From: an uncultured Lachnospiraceae bacterium
GTDB taxonomy: Bacteria > Bacillota > Clostridia > Lachnospirales > Lachnospiraceae
Assembly: GCA_958402795.1 (NCBI GenBank)
Contig: CATXUX010000013.1
Span: forward strand, 32,185 to 96,184
Reading direction: 5' to 3'
Length of the DNA stretch: 64,000 bases
The notes beneath the pieces were generated by a model. That model was not told the DNA's origin. It did no database searches and saw only the letters and a list, made by a program, of their open reading frames with translations. This document shows, piece by piece, positions 53,648-61,064 of the stretch; the stretch's first letter is position 1, and each line of letters opens with the position of its first letter. The position numbers were made by a program, and so were the translations under genes.

Positions 53648-54590
53648 TTATTTAAAGAAATCAATTTCATGCTCAACATCAGAAGCATACTGCGAATTTA
53701 CATCATCAACCATTTTTCTATATCCGGCAATTTTACTATTGATATACGAAAACGGAACAATTGTATCTAAGTCGTTTTTTACATAATATTCTTCCATTGT
53801 GTCTAAACATAAACACGCCAATTGTCCATGTGGATAACAAGCACCACAATCTATACCAATTTTGTCTTTAAATTCTTCGTCATACCAAATTGTATATGGA
53901 TATTTCAATGTATGTTCTTTAATTGCTCGAATATTATTTGTCGTGGTATGACCAAACACAACCGTCATTGGTTCTGAACTTACAACCTTGTTCATGAAAA
54001 ATTCTTCTCTAATGTTGAATTTATGCTTCGGATCTGTCTGTTCTTTCACTTCACTGTAACCTGCATGAACTAAAAGATACTTTTTCCCATTAACCTCAAC
54101 CGTAATACCTGTTGGCATAGAAGTAAGATACTCCTTTAGCTGAATCATATCTTTTCTAGTCATTTTATTTAAAGAATCTGATATGTAACCGTTAATTGCT
54201 ACCCCATTAAAGTATCTAAATAAATCAATTTCGTTCGCCAACATTTGGCTTTGCTTTTTTACATAACTAAGTTTCGGAAGCAATGTCATAATGCTATTGT
54301 TATTTCCATAAGCAAAGCTATTTTTAAGAATCCGTGTTTCTTTAATCAAACTTTCCATTTCTGCTTTAGGCGTATATATCTCTAATATGTTTAGCAATAT
54401 TTTTTCGTGATTGCCCATTATAGGAATGCACAAGCCTTTACTTTGCAGTTTATGAATTTTTGAAAGCAAAGATAAATCACCGCCACGATCCACCATATCT
54501 CCTAATACGAACAATTTATCATTATCATTAAAATTGATTTTTTTCCAACATTTTTTCAAATAAATCTAAGCGACCGTGTATATCACTCAT
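53648..54590 (-). pseudogene. PPP-family metallophosphatase, frameshifted between motif 1 and motif 2
   Basis: The ATG at 54590 overlaps the ADP-ribosyltransferase stop and opens a frame starting MSDIHGRLDLFEKMLEK, the classic first metal motif of PPP phosphatases. At a run of seven A (54538-54544) the frame must shift to continue KINFNDNDKLFVLGDMVDRG. All other motifs are then intact to the end (303 codons in total): GDMVDRG, GNHE, LLVHAGY, FGHTTT. Without the frameshift the product has only 20 residues. A start at the TTG at 54559 gives a protein lacking the DxH motif. A damaged gene, a slippage-controlled gene or a sequencing error. Confidence 0.7.
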
Positions 54591-55575
54591 AACATAAATC
54601 ATCTATTTTATCTCCCTTTTCATCTGTTAAACTTATTATTCCGTTTTTTCTATGCACTAAAATGACTCTTGCATCTTTAATATCTACATCCCCTGCTATT
54701 AAAAATTCTCCGTTTGACGGCACATAGTATAGTTTATCTAAGTATTTGTGAGCGTTTATTTCAAAGATCGCTCCCCCACTATTAAACTTCCAATTTATTC
54801 CGTCAGCTAATGTTGCTGATTTGTTAAGATATTTTGACACACCTAATGAATTTAATCCTCCACGATCAACTGCATAGTTGAGAACATACGACAAGTCGTT
54901 TGCAAAGAAGCAATATCCTGTTTGTAAATCACAATACTTTTGAGTATATTCTTTACCCAGTGGAGATTCAGCATCTTCTTTTATCTCAGTATAGTTTGTT
55001 GCCACAATATGCCCTTCTTCAATAATTTTTTTATAGGCTTCAATTGAAGTCCCATGATATAACTTTAATTTTCCATCTAATCTTGTTATTTTAATTGGAT
55101 TTAACAAGTTATGCATGTTGCCGACTGTCTCTTTTCCTACCACTGCCAAAGATGGCACATTATAAATTTGATCTGTTAGCATATCAATTGCCATTACCAG
55201 GTAGGGATAATCCGTACTGAATTTGTGAACTATTTCTTCTACGTCTTTTATCAGCTCATTACTTACCACACTCTTCACACAATAGATATACAAGTACAGC
55301 GGAAATGCCTTGTGAAAATAATGTTCATTTGCTATAGCAGGACGATGATACAGTCTAAGTATCGTTTCGTTAGTAATTTTTTCTATTTCTGGAGCATATT
55401 TTTTTAATCTATCTGGAATATCTCCAAAGTATTTTCCATCTTCCAATTCAAACGCTGCTACTTTCATTTCATCTATTGCCATTTGTTTTTGAAATTCATC
55501 CATAATCTCATTTTCCGAAATATATTTTTCAAAATATTCCATAATTATTGGTACAATTTTCTTGAATCTATCCAT
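54583..55575 (-). CDS. ADP-ribosyltransferase-fold protein
   Basis: 330 residues. Residues 1-160 are a helical N-terminal domain; residues 165-330 carry an ART-like core: LYHGTSIEAYKKIIEEGHI (His174), GYCFFANDLSYVLNYA (Tyr), and PSNGEFLIAGDVDI (Glu290), the H-Y-E pattern of PARP/DarT-like enzymes. Enzymes of this fold transfer ADP-ribose to protein, RNA or DNA. It is translationally coupled to the phosphatase gene. Inference: a toxin or antiphage effector with the phosphatase as partner or regulator. Confidence 0.6.
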   Translation of the reverse strand: MDRFKKIVPIIMEYFEKYISENEIMDEFQKQMAIDEMKVAAFELEDGKYFGDIPDRLKKYAPEIEKITNETILRLYHRPAIANEHYFHKAFPLYLYIYCVKSVVSNELIKDVEEIVHKFSTDYPYLVMAIDMLTDQIYNVPSLAVVGKETVGNMHNLLNPIKITRLDGKLKLYHGTSIEAYKKIIEEGHIVATNYTEIKEDAESPLGKEYTQKYCDLQTGYCFFANDLSYVLNYAVDRGGLNSLGVSKYLNKSATLADGINWKFNSGGAIFEINAHKYLDKLYYVPSNGEFLIAGDVDIKDARVILVHRKNGIISLTDEKGDKIDDLCYE

Positions 55576-55600
55576 CCTTTTCCTCCTTACAATAAAAAAA

Positions 55601-55667
55601 CAACTAATTGAATATACACAAATAAACCCTCTATGGACTTACCTCCGTAAATAATTTCAATTAGTTG
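55601..55667 (-). terminator. Terminator between tniQ and the ART gene
   Basis: CAACTAATTGAA (55601-55612) and TTCAATTAGTTG (55656-55667) form a perfect 12-bp stem; TTTTTTT follows on the minus strand. It ends the tns transcript, so the ART gene is likely read separately or by readthrough. Confidence 0.75.
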
Positions 55668-55769
55668 TTGTATTTGTTTGTATTATATTTGTGTTATAAT
55701 TATTATAATAGTTTTTCAGAATTTGTCAATGTTTTTTAACTATTTTGTACAAAGTATAAGTTTATTTTT

Positions 55770-57119
55770 TTAGTTATTTTGCACACAACTTATAATTTCA
55801 CTAACTTTTACAACCATACATTCATCTAAATTACGCATCATTCTTTCCAATGATTTCTTTTTCACGCCGGACAGCTTTCTTAAATCCGTCCAATATATAG
55901 GTTGTTCGCCCCTCTCTTGCTTCAATTTTTCGTATGCCCAGGCAATTTTTCGCACCCAGGATTGTTCGTATGATTCCGCATATTTTTTATAAACTTTCAT
56001 GCATCGTGGCATATTCTTAAATCCATATGCCGTGACATTTAAAAATTCATATATCATTCTTTCCGACACTCTTTCAGGTCTTCCATTATTGCATGAAAAT
56101 CCATTATAAATAGTATTGCAAAACTCTTCAAATCGTGCAACATTTTCTCTGTCATATTCATCCCAATCCGATATATCACGATTTTTTATATAGTGGATTG
56201 ATTTTTCCTGCTGTATTTGATCTTCCGATAGTTTAGAATCAGTCAATTCTTCCGGATTCATCCCCAAAAAGAAAGCAATCTGACAAGCAATGGAAAAGTC
56301 ATATCCACGTCCAGTTAGTAAGGTTTTTTGAATTCTGCTCATAGTTGCAATTTCGTTCAATTCTATTTGTTCGTAATAATCTGTCATATCATCAACGAAT
56401 TTTGTCATGTATCGGCTGTTTCCTGTTGCTTTCATATATTCAGTATTTTTCATTCCATAATATAAAATCGTGCTGAGTGGAATATCTTTTGTAAAATCTA
56501 TAGAAGCGTCAAAAACATGTTCCATATACTCTGCAAAAGTTATCTTTAAAGGATTATCTACAGGAAGAACTTCTTCTAAATCTGGTATAACTTCTTCTGC
56601 AGTGATGAAACTATACAAGCTCATGCTTTTGGCAGAAACACTAGAATCCAGAAGTTTACATTTATGTTTCGGACAGATTCCCATATTCCGTATTTGATGC
56701 TTTCGATGCCAGTATGTTTCGGCATATTTTTCTCTATCTTCTCTTGCACATACGGGGCAATACTTTAAATACTGCTCCTTCTCACATCTAGGAAGAACCG
56801 CAAATAAGTGGTGCATATCACAATTCTCATGGCATAATTTATGCAATGCCTCTTTTCTCTTCTCCAAAGGAATAAACCTTGCATACTGAGGGTACATGGT
56901 ATGTTTTAATACCAACTCCCTCAAAGGATATGTATTATCAATGCACTCTCTTGCTTCGGTGTTCAGATTTCCGATAAACTCTTTAATCGGTGTATCTGAC
57001 CTTTTACAGTATAAAAATTGCAACAACTGAGAATTTATATAGCCGGAATGAACGGCAAAACGTCCAAACCAACTATATACAAGTTCATCCGGGTAAATCT
57101 CTGGAAAGTACATTCTCAT
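55770..57119 (-). CDS. tniQ: TnsD/TniQ-family target selector
   Basis: 449 residues. TniQ domain in the N-terminal 200 residues (YSWFGRFAVHSGYINSQLLQ) with cysteine zinc sites (YCPVCAREDREKYAETYWHR, then ICPKHKCKLL), and a 250-residue C-terminal region as in site-specific TnsD proteins, longer than bare TniQ. In Tn7, TnsD binds the 3' end of glmS. Here the insertion beside ppdK suggests that this protein binds the 3' coding end of ppdK. Start overlaps the tnsC stop by 4 bp. Confidence 0.85.
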   Translation of the reverse strand: MRMYFPEIYPDELVYSWFGRFAVHSGYINSQLLQFLYCKRSDTPIKEFIGNLNTEARECIDNTYPLRELVLKHTMYPQYARFIPLEKRKEALHKLCHENCDMHHLFAVLPRCEKEQYLKYCPVCAREDREKYAETYWHRKHQIRNMGICPKHKCKLLDSSVSAKSMSLYSFITAEEVIPDLEEVLPVDNPLKITFAEYMEHVFDASIDFTKDIPLSTILYYGMKNTEYMKATGNSRYMTKFVDDMTDYYEQIELNEIATMSRIQKTLLTGRGYDFSIACQIAFFLGMNPEELTDSKLSEDQIQQEKSIHYIKNRDISDWDEYDRENVARFEEFCNTIYNGFSCNNGRPERVSERMIYEFLNVTAYGFKNMPRCMKVYKKYAESYEQSWVRKIAWAYEKLKQERGEQPIYWTDLRKLSGVKKKSLERMMRNLDECMVVKVSEIISCVQNN

Positions 57120-58348
57120 AATGCTATTTCCTCCACAACGAAATGTTCCCGAAATACTTCTACAATATCAAGGTTTTCTGCTTTTGATTTTTGAACTAAA
57201 TCGGCTATACTGTAGTCTTCTGATGATGATATTACCGCCTTTTCTATGCTTTTCTTCTTCCTTTTGGCTGTCGTATTCTTTACGGTGGCAGCAGGACGAA
57301 TATAATCATGTAAAAGCTGCATTCGTTTCTCATATGCAAGATTAAGCATTGAGATATCAAGAATCTCATAGCCGGTTAAAATCGCAATCTCTTGTGAATC
57401 ATGAATCAGTGACACAACTATTGATGTCACACCGCCGGAATGTTCATACAACCAATCAATCATTTGTTCCGTTATCTCTGCTTTCTTTTGAACATATTGA
57501 TACTTAAACAATAGTTTGCAAAATCCCTTAAAAAATTCATCATTATTCAATGAATTATACTGTAATCCCAAAGATCGGCGTGCAAGTTGGAAAGCAGACT
57601 CAAAAAGCGATAAGGTTTCCGGCGTACCAACTAAGCAAATAGAAATTCCCGAACTGTTTATAAGCTGTGTTAGCATTGCGACAAGATTTTTTCCACTTTT
57701 TGCCGTTACGCAATTTTGAATTTCATCAATTACCAAAAGTCCAATGTGCCGAAGTGCAACCTGAGATACAATACCAATCAGAACATCCGTTGTCGCTCTT
57801 GCTTTCAAAGCACTCGAATAATAATTTGTTTCTAGCAACTCATCGGATTTTCTCAAAATCTCTAATAACATCGACTTTACACTTGCATCAAACGGGCATT
57901 GCACAACTAGACATGGTATGATTCTTACTGATGGATTTTGAATCTCAATCATTTTATTTTCTGTAATTATTGAAATTGCACGGTTTATAGCCGAACTCTT
58001 ACCAATGCCGGAACAGCCAACAATCGAAAATGAGTCTGAGCCACCAATAATCCCTCTGTTTTCCTTCCGCATTATTGCATTATGATTTTGGTATGCCTGT
58101 TGTACGGCTACATTTGTGCCTTTTTTCTGCACTGATCTTAATAACGCCAAATACAACTTTGAATATATCTCAATACTCATTTCACTTGGTAAGTAAATCT
58201 CATATAATGTGGAAAGCTCTATGAGCCGTTCTGTTTGGCTTTTTCCACTCATTCCTTCATCGTACGCCGGGATATCTGCCAGTTTTTCATACAACTCCTG
58301 TCCCGATAACATTTCCGGCATCTGTCTGATTAAATCCATATTATTCAT
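57116..58348 (-). CDS. tnsC: TnsC-like AAA+ ATPase
   Basis: 410 residues. Walker A GCSGIGKSS (residues 111-119), Walker B LLVIDEIQN (about 204-212), and a sensor CLVGTPE. The ATPase links the target complex to the transposase; a C-terminal basic tail (KNTTAKRKKKSIEK) is typical of the TnsC contact region. It overlaps tnsB by 8 bp and tniQ by 4 bp. Confidence 0.92.
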   Translation of the reverse strand: MNNMDLIRQMPEMLSGQELYEKLADIPAYDEGMSGKSQTERLIELSTLYEIYLPSEMSIEIYSKLYLALLRSVQKKGTNVAVQQAYQNHNAIMRKENRGIIGGSDSFSIVGCSGIGKSSAINRAISIITENKMIEIQNPSVRIIPCLVVQCPFDASVKSMLLEILRKSDELLETNYYSSALKARATTDVLIGIVSQVALRHIGLLVIDEIQNCVTAKSGKNLVAMLTQLINSSGISICLVGTPETLSLFESAFQLARRSLGLQYNSLNNDEFFKGFCKLLFKYQYVQKKAEITEQMIDWLYEHSGGVTSIVVSLIHDSQEIAILTGYEILDISMLNLAYEKRMQLLHDYIRPAATVKNTTAKRKKKSIEKAVISSSEDYSIADLVQKSKAENLDIVEVFREHFVVEEIAL

Positions 58349-60164
58349 TTATCACACCTACTTTCATACAGTCCACATGAGCCTTTATTTTCTCTCTTTC
58401 ATAATTCTGGGAAATCATTTCTAAATTTCCATTGCTACAACTTACATTCGCAACAATCGCTTCAATATGACTGGCAAGATTTATTTTTGCCTGAATGTTA
58501 CTTGCTTCCTCAGATTTTACAATCTTTTTCTTTTGCGTTTGCATGACTTCAATTTCTGAAAAGCTCTTGTTTTTATATCTGCTTTCTATCAGTGTAAATT
58601 CTACAAAAGTTCCTCTATCCACTAGCCAAACAGAAGAAGAATCATCTGGATTATACGACACTGTTACATTGCCCCCGGACAAGTATTTTTCTGCATAATT
58701 TGTATTTTTATATCGCACATGATTTACAATCAAGCCAGAACGTGTGAACTTCCCTGTTGTCCGTGGCAACAACGTAAGCATAAGCTGTCGCTTATCAACT
58801 TTCACAAGATTTACTCCTTCTAAATTCATGCCATATTTAAAAATATCATTGGCATACGGGGGAATTTTTTCTTTCAACATATCGTCCGTATATGGGAAAT
58901 TTTCTAATACTCGTTGCGAATTGTAGTAAATAATGCAACGAATCAGAACCTTTTCAAATTGTTCCAATGTAAGACAAGCATCTTTCCTGTAATCATGCGC
59001 ACCACGCTCCTGAAAATCTGGCTCTATTACACCTCGTCCTTTCAGAAATGGTTTGTATGTGTTTTGTATGAGATCAAAAAATTTTTCCACAGAACTTTTT
59101 AGCTCTGGTCGATAAACTGGTAGATTAACTACCTTGATCCCCAGTTCTGCTATCTGCTCAAAACAATTACTGACATACTCTGTACCCTGATCTGTCACAA
59201 GAACTCCCGGACACATTGAAGAATCCCACTCTTGCGGATTGATATTTATTCCATTTTTTTTGCATAGTTCCTGCTTATCTGTAACCACGTCCAACATTAA
59301 CTGGCGCAAGCTATACATACCTCCTTCCCAGGTCAACGCATAGCCACAACACAATGAACTGAACGCATCAATACAAACTGTCAAAGTAGGTCTTCCCACA
59401 ATTCCCCCGTACTCGTTTACAAGGTATATGTCACATATGGTAGCGTCAAGCATTCCCATACCCGGAGCTTTGGCGTATTCCTGAACTCCATCCCCCAGTA
59501 ACGGGCGATTATTCCGCTGATAATTCGTCAGTCCATTCCTTGATATGTAATAAGTCTGATTATTCTTGCGTTTTCTGTAAAAATAGCGAAACTGGTTAAA
59601 TGTTGGGTATTCTGGCAGCAGTTCCCCGTTTCCGTCACAATATTTAGCTTTCAGCATCATTGTATAAGCTGTTTTTAAACTGTGTTTCTCATATGAGAAA
59701 TAGAACTTATTAAGTGCCCACCGCATGTTTTTCTCATCCTTAGTCAGTGAAGTATCGCTGTCTTTATCTTTTGGTGCTAATATTGCCACGTTCTGAAACG
59801 CTAAATATAAGCAGAGGTATTTTCTTACAGTCTGTTTGCTTATTTTTTCGTTAGATGCAATAGTAGAAATCATTTCGCACTTCATTTTTTCATCTGGCAG
59901 CAGTCGTAAAATCGGCGCAATCAATGTATACCGTTCATATGCAACTTTACGGCTTTCCGGGCAAAGAGAATCAATTTCTGGCAAATCCACATCTGTAATC
60001 TCATACAATTTTTCTTCAGAACACTTTTCCCAACCAGCCAAAGAAACAAGCTCTTTCCACTGTGGCATTATTCGCCGTATGCAATCAATCACAAGTACCC
60101 TATCTTCTCTTACTTCCAACACCCGAACAATAGAATCATCCCTGAAATATAAATCATTCTTCAT
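58341..60164 (-). CDS. tnsB: TnsB-like DDE transposase
   Basis: 607 residues, N-terminal DNA-binding region with SNEKISKQTVRKYLCLYL, retroviral-integrase-type core with Asp240 (GMLDATICD), Asp325 (VLVTDQGTEY) and Glu360 (SSVEKFF), a 34-residue spacing, then a beta-barrel Mu-type C-terminal domain. It makes the strand transfer that yields the 5-bp duplication. Transcribed from the right end; start overlaps the tnsA-like gene by 11 bp. Confidence 0.93.
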   Translation of the reverse strand: MKNDLYFRDDSIVRVLEVREDRVLVIDCIRRIMPQWKELVSLAGWEKCSEEKLYEITDVDLPEIDSLCPESRKVAYERYTLIAPILRLLPDEKMKCEMISTIASNEKISKQTVRKYLCLYLAFQNVAILAPKDKDSDTSLTKDEKNMRWALNKFYFSYEKHSLKTAYTMMLKAKYCDGNGELLPEYPTFNQFRYFYRKRKNNQTYYISRNGLTNYQRNNRPLLGDGVQEYAKAPGMGMLDATICDIYLVNEYGGIVGRPTLTVCIDAFSSLCCGYALTWEGGMYSLRQLMLDVVTDKQELCKKNGININPQEWDSSMCPGVLVTDQGTEYVSNCFEQIAELGIKVVNLPVYRPELKSSVEKFFDLIQNTYKPFLKGRGVIEPDFQERGAHDYRKDACLTLEQFEKVLIRCIIYYNSQRVLENFPYTDDMLKEKIPPYANDIFKYGMNLEGVNLVKVDKRQLMLTLLPRTTGKFTRSGLIVNHVRYKNTNYAEKYLSGGNVTVSYNPDDSSSVWLVDRGTFVEFTLIESRYKNKSFSEIEVMQTQKKKIVKSEEASNIQAKINLASHIEAIVANVSCSNGNLEMISQNYEREKIKAHVDCMKVGVINE

Positions 60165-60498
60165 TGATTATCAGCCCCCAATCTTGTATACCACGCCTTG
60201 CCCAATAATTTCTCGAAGCATTCAGCAACTTTGCATTCATCGGCTTTGTGAGTCTATCCCTTTGCAAGCATTCTCTGACCATTAAATCGCCATTTGTCTT
60301 GACACAAACAAAATCGCTTGTATACTCTCCTTCTTCCAGTCCTTCCAGAAGAACATTGCAGCGGATTTCCTGGATATCCGGCGATTCTTCCAATTTTTCC
60401 GCATACACGCTTTGTATTGGATCATATGTTCTACACACTTCTTTGCTTTTACTTAACGATATCTTTTGACATCTCCCTTTGTAACCCATTTTTCGCAT
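60154..60498 (-). CDS. TnsA-like endonuclease subunit, short form
   Basis: 114 residues from the ATG at 60498, with AGGAGG 8-9 bp upstream; the longer frame to 60732 runs through the palindromic repeat region and is unlikely. It begins MRKMGYKGRCQKISLSKSKE and has EYTSDFVCVKTNGDLMVREC, the D...E part of a PD-(D/E)xK nuclease with Leu where Lys should be (ECL), then a helical end (LLNASRNYWARRGIQDWGLI). It stands where tnsA is in Tn7, ahead of tnsB. At less than half the 273 residues of Tn7 TnsA it may be a reduced or non-cleaving form. Confidence 0.6.
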   Translation of the reverse strand: MRKMGYKGRCQKISLSKSKEVCRTYDPIQSVYAEKLEESPDIQEIRCNVLLEGLEEGEYTSDFVCVKTNGDLMVRECLQRDRLTKPMNAKLLNASRNYWARRGIQDWGLIINEE

Positions 60499-60529
60499 AA
60501 GCGCACACCTCCTGTATTTTGTTGCAATT

Positions 60530-60745
60530 TTCCTACCACCCCAAAAACACAAATTCTCCCAAAAATGTTTCCTAAAAATCGGGAATTCTCCCAAAAACGG
60601 ATTTTTCATTTTCCAAAAACACTTTTGGGACTCCCATTTTTGATTTATTTCTAGGAGAAATTTGGGAAAGTCTGTAAAATCAATGGTTTCCGACATTTTG
60701 GATTTGGGAAAACTCCCAAAAACATTTCCCAAAAGTGAATTTTAA
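60530..60745. repeat. Cluster of TTTGGGA/TCCCAAA sites upstream of tnsA
   Basis: At least seven copies in both orientations: CTCCCAAAAA near 60557 and 60588, TTTTGGGA near 60623, TTTGGGAA near 60661 and 60713, ACTCCCAAAAA near 60722 and TTTCCCAAAA near 60726. They lie between the start of tnsA and the right 294-bp repeat. Likely binding sites for TnsB or a tns regulator; possibly also the promoter region. There is no other gene here. Confidence 0.6.
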
Positions 60746-60755
60746 AAATCTACTA

Positions 60756-61049
60756 TGTCATGGGACAACCTTCCTCATCCTTCAAAAAGGCAAATCTCGC
60801 ATTCTCCCACTTTTTCAAAGCTCATTAGTTTTTCTTTGCGGTCTTTGAAAAACTAAATAAAATTTGTGTTTTATGTAGGCGGTAAAAATCGCTTAAAATC
60901 AAGGTTTTCGCTCTATTTTTGATAACAAAAAAGACCCTGTGGGTCTGTATTGCTACAGACCTACAAGGTCAATTTTTATGCTTGAACAAATTTTTCTGTT
61001 GGTTGGGAACTTTGCCCCCTAAGAGGCTATTTTAGTTTCCCTTTCAACA
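60756..61049 (+). repeat. 294-bp terminal direct repeat, right copy
   Basis: Same sequence and orientation as 39397-39690; ends TTTCAACA at 61049. The terminator hairpin is at 60933-60970 and on the minus strand is followed by TTTTTT, so it can end ppdK transcripts that enter the element. The intervening 61050-61064 belongs to the host target site. Confidence 0.9.
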
Positions 61050-61054
61050 CTCGC
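61050..61054. repeat. Right 5-bp target-site duplication (CTCGC)
   Basis: Matches 39392-39396; 10 bp from the ppdK stop codon at 61065. Confidence 0.75.
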
Positions 61055-61064
61055 ACCCAGTGTG

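Larger units (their letters stand above)
39397..61049. mobile_element. Tn7-like transposon inserted downstream of ppdK
   Basis: 21,653 bp, TGTC...AACA, flanked by CTCGC on both sides. The tnsA-like, tnsB, tnsC and tnsD/tniQ genes start at the ppdK-proximal end and run inwards, as in Tn7. The TSD is 10 bp beyond the ppdK stop codon, comparable to Tn7 beyond glmS. The interior is visibly more A+T-rich than the flanks. Both ends are the same 294-bp sequence in direct orientation, which is not the usual inverted-end design. Cargo: surface-protein pair, serine recombinase, a small repressor regulon, a long operon of unknown genes, a bipartite repeat array, and an ADP-ribosyltransferase/phosphatase pair. 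Confidence 0.82.

Noticed and set aside
60499..60732. N-terminal extension of the TnsA-like protein
   Set aside because: The extra 78 codons run through the palindromic TTTGGGA region; a clear AGGAGG site precedes the ATG at 60498.
39397..61049. LTR retrotransposon-like element (TG...CA, 5-bp duplication, direct terminal repeats)
   Set aside because: No reverse transcriptase or gag-like gene is present; the transposition genes are of the Tn7 family.
39397..61049. CRISPR-associated transposon (CAST)
   Set aside because: No Cas12k or Cascade genes and no crRNA array; the TniQ is of TnsD length and the insertion is at a fixed gene-end site.
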